Notes: a model not told the origin generated them from the letters alone. Counted from the first letter of the stretch, positions 16,948-27,400 are shown. The stretch: DNA of 64,000 nt from Dongia_B sp964406155 (GCA_964406155.1 CAYOQR010000019.1:14987-78986); one strand, 5' to 3'. A program made the numbers and translations.

Positions 16948-18061
16948 ATGCGCGCTGAGATCGAGGCGGCGGCGGGGGAGATACGTTCTTCCTTGGCCCT
17001 GCTGAGGAGGCATCTTTGACTGGGATAACGCCCTGCGTCGTCTCGACGAACTGAATGCCCTCTCCGAAGACCCCCAGATCTGGGACAAGCCCGAGAAAGC
17101 CCAAAAAGTCATGCGCGAGCGGACGCATCTCAGCGATGCGATCGCCGCCTATCGCGCCATGGAGCGCCAGCTCGACGATGCCCTGACCCTGGCTGAGCTC
17201 GGCGAGATGGAAGGCGACGAAGGCAGCATCGACGAAGGCCAGGCTCAGCTCATGGCGCTGAAGGCCGAGGTCGCCAAGCGCGAGCTGGAATCGCTGCTCT
17301 CCGGCGAAGCCGACCAGAACGACTGTTATCTCGAAGTCCATGCTGGCGCCGGCGGCACCGAAGCCCAGGACTGGGCCCTGATGCTGATGCGCATGTATAC
17401 GCGCTGGGCGGAGCAGCATGGCTATAAGGTCGAGTGGCTGGAAGAAAGCCCTGGCGAAGAAGCCGGGCTGAAATCGGCGACCATCGAGATCAAGGGCCAT
17501 AATGCTTTCGGTTGGCTGAAATCGGAATCCGGCGTGCATCGCCTGGTGCGGATTTCGCCTTACGATTCCAATGCCCGGCGCCACACCAGCTTCTCATCCG
17601 TCTGGGTCTATCCGGTGGTCGATGAGAATATCGAGGTCGAGATCCTCGACAAGGATCTGAAGGTCGATACCTTCCGCGCCTCAGGTGCCGGCGGTCAGCA
17701 CATCAATAAGACCGACAGCGCCATCCGCATCACCCACCTGCCGACCGGCGTGGTGGTGAGCTGCCAGGTCGACCGCTCGCAGCACCGCAACCGCGCCATG
17801 GCCATGGATATGCTGAAGGCGCGCTTGTACGAGCTGGAGTTGCGCAAGCGGGAAGAGGCGGCCCAGGCGGTCGAAGCGTCGAAGAGCGATATCGGCTGGG
17901 GCCATCAGATCCGCTCCTATGTCCTGCAGCCCTATCAGATGGTGAAGGACCTGCGCACCGACGTCGAAACCAGCGACTCCCAGGGCGTGCTGGACGGCGA
18001 CATCGACCGCTTCCTGTCCGCCTCGCTTGCGGCCAAGATCCACGGCGGCGACCAGCAGTAA
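16948..18061 (+). CDS. prfB: Peptide chain release factor 2 (programmed +1 frameshift)
   Basis: RF2 recognises UGA and UAA and releases finished proteins. Translation starts at ATG 16948, reads 23 codons, and meets an in-frame TGA at 17017-17019; a +1 slip on CTT TGA C continues in the next frame from GAC at 17018, giving 370 residues (E. coli RF2 has 365). The catalytic GGQ is in ASGAGGQHINKTDSAIR. The anticodon-like recognition segment reads RISPYDSNARRHTSF, SPY rather than the SPF of E. coli, a form I associate with alphaproteobacteria. Reading only the downstream frame would give a false ATG start at 17111 and lose the N-terminus. Confidence 0.96.
17005..17020 (+). promoter_or_regulatory. 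prfB +1 programmed frameshift site
   Basis: An internal Shine-Dalgarno AGGAGG (17005-17010), a 3-base spacer CAT, slippery CTT (17014-17016), the TGA stop (17017-17019) and a following C. The order and spacing equal the E. coli autoregulatory signal, in which low RF2 lets the ribosome slip by +1 at the weak TGA-C context. Codon 23 is CTT and codon 24 the TGA. Confidence 0.97.
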
Positions 18062-18090
18062 CCCAGCTACCAGCGATCCAGTCACGCGAT

Positions 18091-18118
18091 GCCGGTACCG
18101 CCATCAGGCGGTGCCGGC
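18091..18118 (+). terminator. Hairpin downstream of prfB
   Basis: Arms GCCGGTACCGCC (18091-18102) and GGCGGTGCCGGC (18107-18118) form a 12 bp stem with one G-T pair and an ATCA loop, 30 bases after the prfB stop. There is no strong T-run after it, so termination efficiency is uncertain. Confidence 0.6.
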
Positions 18119-18132
18119 TGGTTGCATAAAAA

Positions 18133-18180
18133 TGCGCCATTATGGCGCCTTGTCTCATTGATTGCCTAAAAATAAGGCAA
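18133..18180 (+). promoter_or_regulatory. Two NtrC-like dyads upstream of amtB
   Basis: Dyad 1 is TGCGCC-ATTAT-GGCGCC (18133-18149) and dyad 2 is TTGCCT, seven bases, AGGCAA (18162-18180). Both keep the TGC...GCA-like skeleton of enhancer sites for NtrC (TGCAC-N7-GTGCA), with mismatches. Centres at 18141 and 18171 are 30 bp apart, about -115 and -85 from the predicted start, the distance and spacing of paired NtrC enhancers. NtrC binding is inferred, not shown. Confidence 0.5.
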
Positions 18181-18229
18181 CCCATTCATTCCCCTTGGCA
18201 GAATCACCGCAAATCCCGCCGTCTCCGGC

Positions 18230-18245
18230 TGGCATATCGCTTGCT
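18230..18245 (+). promoter_or_regulatory. Sigma-54 promoter of amtB
   Basis: TGGCATATCGCTTGCT matches the RpoN consensus TGGCAYR-N4-TTGCW at every defined base, with exactly ten bases between the -24 GG and -12 GC. The -12 element lies 42 bases before the amtB start codon, so transcription would begin near 18256. Confidence 0.85.
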
Positions 18246-18286
18246 CTGTCCTGTTGCAGCGCAAGAAAAATATCCGGGAGGCGGAG

Positions 18287-19651
18287 ATGGATATGGCGAC
18301 CGGGAGACATTTTTCTGGATGGCATGAGGTGGCTGGCCGGATTGCCCGGCGGGCCAGTGCCGCGGGGATGGCGGCAGCGGCGGCCGGGTTCGCGACCGGA
18401 TTCGCACCCGGGCCGGCAGCGGCGCAGACGGCGGCGAAACTGGATAGCGGCGATACCGCCTGGATGCTGACCTCGACGGCCCTGGTGCTGATGATGACCA
18501 TTCCGGGTCTGGCGCTGTTCTATGGCGGCATGGTGCGCAAGATGAACGTGCTCGCCATGATCATGCAGTCTTTCGCCATCACCTGCCTGGTGACGGTGCT
18601 CTGGATGATCGCCGGCTACAGCTTGGCCTTCGGCGGCGGCAATCTCTTCATCGGCGATCTTTCCCGCGCCTTTCTGAAGGGGCTGGATGTCAACGCCTTG
18701 TCGGGCACGATCCCGGAATCCGTCTTCATGTGCTTCCAGATGACCTTCGCGATCATCACGCCGGCTTTGATCACCGGCGCCTTCGCCGACCGCATGAAAT
18801 TCGGCGCCATGATGCTCTTCATCACGCTGTGGTCGCTGCTGATCTATGCACCCATCGCCCATATGGTCTGGGCGCCGACCGGCTGGATGTTCACCCGGGG
18901 TATCCTGGATTTCGCCGGCGGCACGGTGGTGCATATCAATGCCGGCATCGCCGGTCTGGTGACGGCTTTGGTGATCGGCAAGCGCACCGGTTACGGCAGA
19001 ACACCTTTTGCACCGCATAATCTGGTCCTCAGCGTGACCGGCGCCGGCCTGCTCTGGGTCGGCTGGTTCGGTTTCAATGCCGGTTCGGCCCTGGCCGCCG
19101 GCGGCACGGCCGGCATGGCGATGACCGTCACGCAGATCGCCACGGCGGCGGCCGGCCTCGCCTGGATGCTGATCGAATGGGTGATGCGCAAGCATGCGTC
19201 CGTGCTCGGCATCATCTCCGGCGCGGTCGCTGGCCTGGTGGCGATCACGCCGGCTTCGGGCTTCGTCGATCCGATGGGGGCCCTGATCATCGGCCTTGCG
19301 GCCGGCGTCATCTGCTTCTTCGCCGCGACCACGGTGAAGAACTGGCTCGGCTATGACGACGCCTTGGATGCCTTTGGTGTGCACGGCATCGGCGGCATCG
19401 TCGGGGCGCTCCTGACCGGCGTCTTCGCCACCAAGGCGATCAAGGGCGGCGAAGCGGCGGTCGGCCTGATCGACGGCAATGCGGCCCAGCTCCTGACCCA
19501 GACGGAAGGTATTCTGCTGACCCTGGCCTATTCCGGCCTCGGCACTTTCGTCATCTTGAAAGCCATCGACCTGATCGTCGGCCTGCGGGTCTCGGAAGAT
19601 GTCGAGCGGGACGGGCTCGATCTCGGCCTGCATGGCGAGACGGTACAGTAA
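18287..19651 (+). CDS. amtB: Ammonium transporter (Amt/Mep/Rh family)
   Basis: The 454-residue inner-membrane protein conducts ammonium. A signal-like segment at the N-terminus (to about residue 48, AAAQTAAKLDSGDTAW) precedes the eleven membrane helices: LFYGGMVRKMN, DFAGGTVVHINAGIAGL with the first pore His and DAFGVHGIGGIVGALLTG with the second pore His are all present. ATG 18287 is preceded by GGGAGG (18276-18281, 5-base spacer). Most proteobacteria encode the PII protein glnK just upstream; none is here, and prfB is the upstream neighbour. The sigma-54 promoter implies induction under nitrogen limitation. Confidence 0.94.
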   Translation: MDMATGRHFSGWHEVAGRIARRASAAGMAAAAAGFATGFAPGPAAAQTAAKLDSGDTAWMLTSTALVLMMTIPGLALFYGGMVRKMNVLAMIMQSFAITCLVTVLWMIAGYSLAFGGGNLFIGDLSRAFLKGLDVNALSGTIPESVFMCFQMTFAIITPALITGAFADRMKFGAMMLFITLWSLLIYAPIAHMVWAPTGWMFTRGILDFAGGTVVHINAGIAGLVTALVIGKRTGYGRTPFAPHNLVLSVTGAGLLWVGWFGFNAGSALAAGGTAGMAMTVTQIATAAAGLAWMLIEWVMRKHASVLGIISGAVAGLVAITPASGFVDPMGALIIGLAAGVICFFAATTVKNWLGYDDALDAFGVHGIGGIVGALLTGVFATKAIKGGEAAVGLIDGNAAQLLTQTEGILLTLAYSGLGTFVILKAIDLIVGLRVSEDVERDGLDLGLHGETVQ

Positions 19652-19693
19652 AATCAGGCGTGGCAGGCTGGAACGCCGGCTGACCTGCGACTG

Positions 19694-20530
19694 TCAGCCG
19701 GCGATCGGCTCGTAGAAATCGACTGGCAGCCGGGCCTGATCCCGCCCGGCGCGATTGAAGGGGCGCTTGAGCTGGCCACGGAAATGCTGCTTCACCAGAA
19801 GCTGCCATGTCTCGGTCGGATCGAGGCCCCGCTGTGCCGCCACGGCATGGAACCAGCGGCTGCCGATCGCCACATGGCCGATCTCGTCGTCATAGATGTG
19901 CTGCAGGATCGCAGCACTTTCCGTGTCGTCGATGCGCCGCAGATCGGTGATCATGGATGGTGTCACATCGAGGCCGCGTGCCTCCAGGACCAGCGGCACC
20001 ACCGCGAGGCGCGCCAGAAGATCATGGGCCGTCTCGGTCGCCGCCGACCACAAACCGTCATGGGCCGGCAGATCGCCATAGGCCGCGCCCAGCGCCTGCA
20101 GGCGGCGGCTCAGGAGATCGAAATGCAAGGCCTCCTCATCGCCGACCCGGACCCAATCGTCGCAGAACTCGAGAGGCAAGTCTGGACTGGCGAAACGCGC
20201 CAGCATGTCCCAGGCAAGATCGATGGCGTTGAGTTCGATATGGGCGAGGGCATGCAGCAGGGCGATGCGCTTCCCGGCGCTGCCGCCGGCCTTGCGCCGG
20301 GGCATGTCGCCGGGCCGGCGCAGCTCAGGCCGATCCGGCCGCGCGGGGCGGGCGGGAGGCTCAGTGCCGATGGTGAACTCGCCGATGACGCGTTCGGGGA
20401 CCTGATCGGTCCTTTGGCCCGCCGCCCGGTCCCGGCGCCAGGCAGCGGCCAAATCCCGCGACCGGCTCACCTTGAGAGCCGGGTCGGCGGTATTCAGGAT
20501 ATCGATTGCGCTGCTGCGGAGGTCCAACAT
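19694..20530 (-). CDS. DUF455 family ferritin-like protein
   Basis: The 278-residue cytosolic protein has a four-helix, ferritin-like metal pattern: HALAHIELNAIDLAWDM near residue 95, DEEALHFDLLSRRL near 130, then VLEARGLDV and DDEIGHVAIGSRWF near 215. The acidic and His residues could hold a di-metal site. Members of DUF455 are widespread and uncharacterised. It is convergent with amtB, 42 bp away, and is downstream of bcp on the same strand with an 84 bp gap. Confidence 0.82.
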   Translation of the reverse strand: MLDLRSSAIDILNTADPALKVSRSRDLAAAWRRDRAAGQRTDQVPERVIGEFTIGTEPPARPARPDRPELRRPGDMPRRKAGGSAGKRIALLHALAHIELNAIDLAWDMLARFASPDLPLEFCDDWVRVGDEEALHFDLLSRRLQALGAAYGDLPAHDGLWSAATETAHDLLARLAVVPLVLEARGLDVTPSMITDLRRIDDTESAAILQHIYDDEIGHVAIGSRWFHAVAAQRGLDPTETWQLLVKQHFRGQLKRPFNRAGRDQARLPVDFYEPIAG

Positions 20531-20614
20531 GGCGCCGCATCATAGTGGCACCCGCCCAGGAATCCAGTGGGGTGGAATCCGGAGACAGCGATCCGAGGTA
20601 GAGAACTGTACAGA

Positions 20615-21079
20615 TCAGAGGGCTTTGACGGTCTTGAGGACATCGGCGACATGGCCCGGCACCTTGACCTTCCGCCAGATACCGCGGATGACGCCCTTGC
20701 CGTCGATCAGATAGGTCGCGCGCTCGATGCCCATATACTTCTTGCCATACATGCTCTTTTCGACCCAGACGCCGTAATCCTCGGTCACCTTGCCGGTGTC
20801 GTCACTGCCGAGCTGGAAGTTGAGGTCGTATTTCTTCTTGAACTTGTCATGGCTTTCGACGCTGTCGCGCGAGACGCCGATCACGGTGGCGTCGATCTTG
20901 TCGAAGGCCGGAAACTCGTCACGGAAGCCGCAGGCTTCGGCGGTGCAGCCGCTGGTATCGTCCTTGGGATAGAAATAGAGAATGACGTTCTTGCCCTTGA
21001 GGCTCGCCAGGGAAACCTTGCCGCCGCCATCTGTCTTCATGGTGAAAGCGGGAGCCTTATCGCCAACACTCAACGTCAT
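20615..21079 (-). CDS. bcp: Thioredoxin-dependent peroxiredoxin BCP/PrxQ
   Basis: The 154-residue enzyme reduces hydroperoxides. The active site TSGCTAEACGFRDEF has peroxidatic and resolving Cys five residues apart, the atypical 2-Cys arrangement of E. coli Bcp. A core FYPKDDTSGCT motif and the ERATYLIDGKG strand are typical. The start at 21079 (MTLSVGDKAPAF) has GAGGG seven bases upstream; an ATG six codons earlier is less well placed. It is followed by the DUF455 gene and preceded by glnE, with the hairpin array between. Confidence 0.92.
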   Translation of the reverse strand: MTLSVGDKAPAFTMKTDGGGKVSLASLKGKNVILYFYPKDDTSGCTAEACGFRDEFPAFDKIDATVIGVSRDSVESHDKFKKKYDLNFQLGSDDTGKVTEDYGVWVEKSMYGKKYMGIERATYLIDGKGVIRGIWRKVKVPGHVADVLKTVKAL

Positions 21080-21185
21080 TTCATTTCCCTCATTCATCTG
21101 TTTGGTGATCTTGTGCGACTTGCCGGGAGGAGCCGGCCTGGAAAACTGGCCTGAAAAGTTGTTCGAGCATACTAGAGCGCGATGG

Positions 21186-21299
21186 TTTCAGATTGAAGCA
21201 TGTTTGCTTCAATCTGAAAGCTGAATCGCCCTCTCATCTATTGAAGAGAGGCGGATTCAGCTCACAAGTGGAATCGCAGCGGCGATTCCACTTGTGAGC
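21186..21299. repeat. Array of three long hairpins between glnE and bcp
   Basis: Hairpin 1 (21186-21219) has 15 bp arms beginning TTTCAGATTGAAGCA with a TGTT loop. Hairpin 2 (21220-21261) has 16-base arms starting GCTGAATCGCCCTCTC with one swapped GC/CG position and a 10-base loop. Hairpin 3 (21260-21299) has perfect 18 bp arms GCTCACAAGTGGAATCGC with an AGCG loop. The hairpins abut, which looks like a mobile palindromic element of the REP/RIME type rather than a chance fold or a simple terminator. No other copy was noticed in the window. Confidence 0.75.
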
Positions 21300-21335
21300 A
21301 TCCGACTCTACCCTAGAATAGGCCGGTTTGGTTTG

Positions 21336-24300
21336 TCAGCCGGATAACAAACTGGTGACTTGCCGCAAGGCGGATGCGGCACGTTCCTGGATCGCGGCCT
21401 TCAGCGCGGCGAAATCCGCGCAACCGGCAACATCCGCCAAATGACGCTGGCTGGGTGGCGGCAGTTTCGCCTCGTCGATATGGCCGCCGGCCAGCAGGCG
21501 GATCATCTGTTGCAGGCGGGTCCATAATTGGGCGGCGGCAATCAGGTCGTCAGCCGCGCCGGCATCGATCAACCCGCTATCGCGTGCGGTGGCGAGGGCC
21601 GTGCCCGGATTGCGCAGCAGGATCTCCGGGTGATCATGGCCGTCGCGCAGTTGGAGATATTGCGCGGCGAAATCGATATCCACCTGGCCGCCCCGGTAAT
21701 ATTTGAGATCCCAGGGATTGTCACCGCGATATTGCTGCAGGATGCGCTGGCGCATATCGAGGATATCGGTCCGCAGCTTCTCCGGATCGCGCGGCCGGGC
21801 GAGGATGCGGGTGAGCGCCGCCTGCAGCCGTGTTTGCAGCGCCGGATGGCCGGCGATGACGCGGGCGCGGGTCAGGGCCATATGTTCCCAGGTCCAGGCT
21901 TCCTCGGCCTGATATCGCTCGAAGGGAGCGAGGCCGCTGGCGATCGGCCCCGAATTGCCCGAGGGCCGCAGCCGCATATCGACCTCGAACAGCTTTCCTT
22001 CGCCGGTCATGGCGGTGACGGCATTGATGAAGCGCTGGGCGAGGCGGGCATAGTACTGGATCGGCGGCAGCGGTTTCGCGCCGTCCGACAGATAGGTCTC
22101 CCAATCGGCGATCGCCTCGGGAATGTCATAGATGAAGATCAGGTCGAGATCGGACGTGATGGTCATTTCCCGGCTGCCGAGCCTGCCGAGGGCGATGACC
22201 GCCAGACCGTCGCCGGGCAAGCTGCCGTGCTGGCGGGTGAATTCATCGGTGACCAGCGGCAGCAACGCGGCGATGGCCGTTTCGGCGACGTCGCTGAGAT
22301 CGCTGGCGACGGCATCGACATAGGCGGTGCTGTGCAGCAGGCGAACGCCGATCTGGAACTGCAGATCCTTGGTCCAGCGCCGCACGATATCGAGCCGGTC
22401 CTGGAAATCGTTGCCCATCGCCATCTGCTGCGCGAGATCGCGCCGCAGATGGTCGCGATCCGGCACCGCCTCGAAGAAGCCGGCGCTGAGGACGCCATCG
22501 AGCAGGGCCGGCGAACGGCTCACCATATCGGCCAGCAGCGGAGCCGAGCCCATCACCTCGGCGATCAGCCCGAGCAGGCTGCGATTGGCATGGAGCAGCG
22601 AGAAGAGCTGCACGCCGGCCGGCAGGCCGCGCAGGAAGGCATCAAAGCGGCGGAAGGCGGTATCGGGATCGGCGGTCTTGGCGAGATGATCCAAGAGCTG
22701 TGGCATCAGCTCCGTCAGCAGTTCGCGGGCCCGGGCGCTGCGTGTCGCGCGGTATCGGCCGTGATGCCAGGCGCGCACCTGGGCCGAGACGGCGGCGCCA
22801 TCACCGAAGCCCATCTGCTGCAGGGTCCGCACCGTCGCCGGATCGTCCTCGGTGCCGGTGAAGACCAGATTGCCTTCGCCCGTCGGCCCGGTGCCGCCGA
22901 GCGAGGGCGATTCCTCGAACAGTTCGGCGTAGTGATCCTCCACCTGGCCCAGATGATGGAGCAGGGTCGCGGAGAATGCCGCCGTATCGGCATGGCCGCA
23001 GAACAAAGCGAGGCGGTCCAGTGCGGGACCGGACTCGGGCAATGTCTGGGTCTGCTGATCGTCGATCATCTGCAGCCGGTGCTCGACATGGCGTAGATAG
23101 CGATAGGCGCTCAGCAGATCGGCGGCGACTTCGGGTTTCGTCTTGTCGAGCTTGACCAGCATCTCGATGGCGGCGCAGGTGGGCGCGATCCGCAGTTCCG
23201 GCAGGCGGCCGCCCCAGATCAATTGCTGGGTCTGGGCGAAGAATTCGATTTCGCGGATGCCGCCCCGGCCGACCTTGATGTTATGGCCCGCCACAGCCAC
23301 CTCGCGATGGCCCTTGACCGCATGGATCTGGCGCTTGATCGAATGGATGTCCTGGATCGCCGCGAAATCCAGATGTTTGCGCCAGATGAAGGGGCGCAGG
23401 TTGCGCAGGAACTGGGCACCGACCGTTGCGTCGCCGGCGACCAGCCGCGCTTTGATCATCGCGGCCCGCTCCCAGTTCTGCCCCATGCCCTCGTAATAGG
23501 TTTCGGCGGCCAGGGTGGAGAGGGCGAGGGGGGTCGACCCCGGATCGGGCCGCAGCCGGAGATCGGTGCGGAACACATAGCCGTCGCCGGTGACGTCCTG
23601 GAGCAGCCGGATCAGGTTGCGGGCGAGGCGCACGAAGCATTCCTGTACGCTCTTGCGGCCCCGATAGGTGATCTTGTCCGGCTCGAACAGGATCATCAGG
23701 TCGATATCCGAGCTGTAATTGAGTTCCCTGGCGCCTAGCTTGCCCAAGGCCAGCACGATCAGGCCGCAATTCCGCAGCGGATGCGTGGGATCGGGCAGCA
23801 CGATGTCACCGCTGGCATGCAATTGCCGCAACTGGAAGCCAACGGCGGCCTGCAAGGCAGTCTCGGCGAGATCGCTCAAGGCACCGGTAACCTGTTCCAG
23901 CGACCACCAGCCGGCGATATCGGCGACGGCGATCAGCAGCGCGGCCTGCCGTTTGGCACGCCGCAGCAGATGCATCAATTCTTGTTCATCGGCTGTGACT
24001 GCGGTCGCTTCATGCAGCGCCTGGAGCACTTTGCTACAGACAGAGTCCGGGCCGTTGGCTAAAACTTCTAGGAACAGTGCCGACTCGGCCAGCAGGCATT
24101 GCCCGAGGAAAGGACTATTGCCGAAAATCGCATCGAGCAGGGCCGCCGGACCCGGGGACTGCAGCGCCGTATGCTCGCTGCCGATCAGCTCCGCCAGATG
24201 CTCCCGGCCCAAGGTGGCCTGGCGGGTGTCGCTCGGCCGCGGCAGCCGGGCCGGGTCGAGATCGCGGGCCCGGAGTTCGGTCACCGGGAGATCTGTCGCC

Positions 24301-24341
24301 GGGGAAGCGGGCTGGGTCGTGTCGATGGCAGGCGTCATCAT
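21336..24341 (-). CDS. glnE: Bifunctional glutamine synthetase adenylyltransferase/deadenylase
   Basis: The 1001-residue enzyme adds and removes AMP on glutamine synthetase in response to PII and glutamine. Two nucleotidyltransferase modules are visible: NYSSDIDLMILFE near residue 195 (deadenylylating half) and TITSDLDLIFIYD near 720 (adenylylating half), each with the Asp-x-Asp pair, and each followed by an RLRP segment (TDLRLRPDPG and VDMRLRPSGNSG). Start ATG 24341 (MMTPAIDTT) leaves a non-conserved 40-residue lead; an open frame continues upstream without similarity. It is divergent from the AsmA-like gene and functionally matches nearby amtB. Confidence 0.94.
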   Translation of the reverse strand: MMTPAIDTTQPASPATDLPVTELRARDLDPARLPRPSDTRQATLGREHLAELIGSEHTALQSPGPAALLDAIFGNSPFLGQCLLAESALFLEVLANGPDSVCSKVLQALHEATAVTADEQELMHLLRRAKRQAALLIAVADIAGWWSLEQVTGALSDLAETALQAAVGFQLRQLHASGDIVLPDPTHPLRNCGLIVLALGKLGARELNYSSDIDLMILFEPDKITYRGRKSVQECFVRLARNLIRLLQDVTGDGYVFRTDLRLRPDPGSTPLALSTLAAETYYEGMGQNWERAAMIKARLVAGDATVGAQFLRNLRPFIWRKHLDFAAIQDIHSIKRQIHAVKGHREVAVAGHNIKVGRGGIREIEFFAQTQQLIWGGRLPELRIAPTCAAIEMLVKLDKTKPEVAADLLSAYRYLRHVEHRLQMIDDQQTQTLPESGPALDRLALFCGHADTAAFSATLLHHLGQVEDHYAELFEESPSLGGTGPTGEGNLVFTGTEDDPATVRTLQQMGFGDGAAVSAQVRAWHHGRYRATRSARARELLTELMPQLLDHLAKTADPDTAFRRFDAFLRGLPAGVQLFSLLHANRSLLGLIAEVMGSAPLLADMVSRSPALLDGVLSAGFFEAVPDRDHLRRDLAQQMAMGNDFQDRLDIVRRWTKDLQFQIGVRLLHSTAYVDAVASDLSDVAETAIAALLPLVTDEFTRQHGSLPGDGLAVIALGRLGSREMTITSDLDLIFIYDIPEAIADWETYLSDGAKPLPPIQYYARLAQRFINAVTAMTGEGKLFEVDMRLRPSGNSGPIASGLAPFERYQAEEAWTWEHMALTRARVIAGHPALQTRLQAALTRILARPRDPEKLRTDILDMRQRILQQYRGDNPWDLKYYRGGQVDIDFAAQYLQLRDGHDHPEILLRNPGTALATARDSGLIDAGAADDLIAAAQLWTRLQQMIRLLAGGHIDEAKLPPPSQRHLADVAGCADFAALKAAIQERAASALRQVTSLLSG

Positions 24342-24482
24342 GGTCCGGCAGTGGGTATGGCTGCGGTCGAGACTGCTGAAGGATACGGATATGGTCAAGG
24401 CTGCTGACGCCGAAACGATTCCTGGCGCCGTCCCAGGCTGTCCCGGTATCAGCCAGACCATATCGATCCGGCTGCCGGCGGG

Positions 24483-27400
24483 GTGGCGGTGATCCGGCGG
24501 ACGACCCGTATTCTGCTGGAGGCATTGGGGGCCATTCTGGCCGGCCTCGCCTTGCTGGTGGGATTTCTGGCCTGGCGCCTGACCCATGAAGGGCCGATCC
24601 ATCTCCGCTTCCTGGTTCCCTATATGGAAGAGGCGGTCAACGGGCCGGATCAGGATCTCAAGGTCGCCATCGACGACACCATCCTGACCTGGGCCGGCTG
24701 GCAGCGGGCCCTGGATATCCGCGGCGTCAATCTGCATATCAGGGATCAACGCGGGCGCGATCTCGCGACCATTCCCGAAGCCGCCATTTCCCTCAGTGCG
24801 CGGGCCCTGATGCGGGGCATGATCGCGCCCAGCCGGATCGAGGTCTTCGGCGCGTCCCTGCGGCTCTGGCGCAGCCCGGACAACCGGCTGATGTTCGGGC
24901 CGCGCGAGCTCGGCGGCAATGACGCGGTGACCGGTGAGCAGGACAGCGACCGTCAGTCTGAGATCCTGGCGCGGGTGCTCGGCGAAATGCTGCAACCGCC
25001 GGATCCGCGCAAACAGACCGGCTATCTGCGGGAGCTTGCCATCATCGGCGGCCAGGTCACCTTGGCGGACCGTGTGACCGGCGCGTTCTGGCGGGCCGAG
25101 CAGGTACAGATCGACGTGACGAGGGATGCGGAGGGGCTGGACGGCACGCTCAGCTTGCTGTCGCCCGATCTCGGCCTGCCGGCAACGCTCACCGGCCACT
25201 TCACCCTGCACAACGACAGCCGCAAGATCGAGGTCGATACCCAGGTGACCAATCTGCAGGCCTCGAAACTGGGGCTTGTCCAGCCTGGTCTCGGCGTGCT
25301 GTCCAATGCCGATGTCAAGCTGAGCGGCAGGCTTAAAAGCGAATTCGATCTCGACGGCAAGATCGGCCCGGCGCATTTCGAACTGACCGGCGGGGCCGGC
25401 ATGATCTCGCTGCCGGGGCACACCAAGCAGCCGATCCCGCTGCAGTCGCTGACCCTGGCGGGCAAGATCGACAGCACGAACGACGTCATCAAGATCTACG
25501 ACTTGACGGCGGATATTTCCGGCCCGGTCCTGCGCCTAACCGGCTCTATCGAGGGGCTGCTGACCGGCAAGGCCGCCGATGGCGGCCCGCTGAGGCTGCA
25601 TCTCCAATTATCGGCCAGCAAGGTCGACGCGGCCTTGATGGACGGCTATTGGCCCATCGGCATGGCGGAGGATACCCGCGCCTGGCTTGTCCCCAATATC
25701 CCCGCCGGCATGGTGGACGATCTCCAGGCGGATATGCTGCTGCGCCTGCCAGCGGCGCCGGGCCAGAAGCCGGAGGTTCAGGTCAATGGCACGATGCAGG
25801 CCAGTGGTCTGACGGTGCATTATCTCCGGCCGTTGCCGCCGATCATGGACGGTGCCGCAACGGCAACCTTCACGGAAAAGCAGTTCGCCGCCGATATCAA
25901 ATCCGGTGGGGTCGGCAAGATCAAAATCACCGGCGGCAAGTTGCTGATCACGGGTCTCGACGTGGAGGACCAGGATATCAGCGTCGGTGGCGATCTCGTG
26001 GCGCCCCTTACCGATGCGTTGACATTGCTCGACAACCCCCGGCTCGGCTATCCGAGCAAACTCGGTCTCAAGCCGGCGGATAGCAGCGGCGACGCGAAGG
26101 CGCATATCCAGTTCGATTTCCCGGCAGCGAAGAACCTGACCTTCGCCAAGGTCAAACTCGCGGTCAAGGCGACCCTCGACAATATCGGGTTGAAGAAGGC
26201 CATGTTCGGGCAAGACGTGACCGAGGGCAATCTGACGCTCGATCTCAATCAGAACGGCATGACCATCAAGGGGCCGGCGAAACTGGCGGGTGCTCCTCTG
26301 GATCTGACCTGGATCGAGAATTTTACCGATAGCGGCCCCTTCGATCAGCAGATCCATGCGGTGGGGATGGCGACGGCGGAACAGCGCGCCTTGCTGGGAT
26401 ACGATTACCGGCCGATGGTGGATGGTCCCGTCAAGGCCGATCTGACTTTCACCCGCTTCCCCGATAAGCGCGGCCAGTTGGACGGTGTCTTCGATCTCAA
26501 GGACGCCACCGTCAATGTCGATTTCCTGAAATGGACCAAGGCGCCGGGCGCGGCCGGCACGGCCCGGATGCGGCTCGATCTGCAAGGCGACAAGGCCATC
26601 GCCATTCCATCTTTCGATCTTGCCGCCAACGATCTTTCCGCGACCGGCAATCTCACCTTCAAACCGGATGGCGGCATCGACAAGATCAAGTTCACCAAGG
26701 CGATCTACGGCCACACCAATATCGACAATGTCGATGTCGCCTTCGTCGACAACAGGATCGATGTGGTGATCGGCGGGGGCGTCTTCGATATCGAGCCCTA
26801 TTACACGGCGACGACAAGTACGGCACCGAAGGACCAGGCGACGCTCGACAAGGAAGAGCAGACGCCGCAGCGCCCCTTCACCGTGAAGGCCGCACATCTC
26901 GCGATGGCGCGCGTCGCCGAGGGGCGTGAACTCAAGGATGTCGCTGTCGAACTCAGCCACGATCCGATGTGGTGGGACATCATCGACGTGCACGCCACCT
27001 TGCCCAGTGGCGCACCTTTGAGCCTGGTCTATCGCCCCGCCGGCAACGGGACGCATCAATTGACGGCGCAGACCAAGGATGGCGGCGGCGCCTTGAAGGC
27101 GCTCAACCTCTATGACTCGATCAAGGGTGGCGAACTCTCGATCACCGGCACCGTCACCGATAGCGAGCCGCACCGGCCCCTGCGCGGCAAGCTTGATATG
27201 AAGTCCTACCGTCTGGTGGGGACGCCCTTCTTCGTGCGATTCCTGACGGTCGCATCACTGACCGGGCTGGCTGATATCCTGACGGGCGAAGGGTTCTTCT
27301 TCGATGGCGTCAGCGCGAAATTCACCAAGACGCGCGGTGTCATCGATGTGAAGAACTTCCGCAGCGCCGGCCCTTCCATCGGGTTGACTGCATCCGGCAA

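Noticed and set aside
17014..17019. In-frame TGA in prfB as a pseudogene or sequencing error
   Set aside because: The stop is embedded in the known RF2 frameshift signal with correct spacing.
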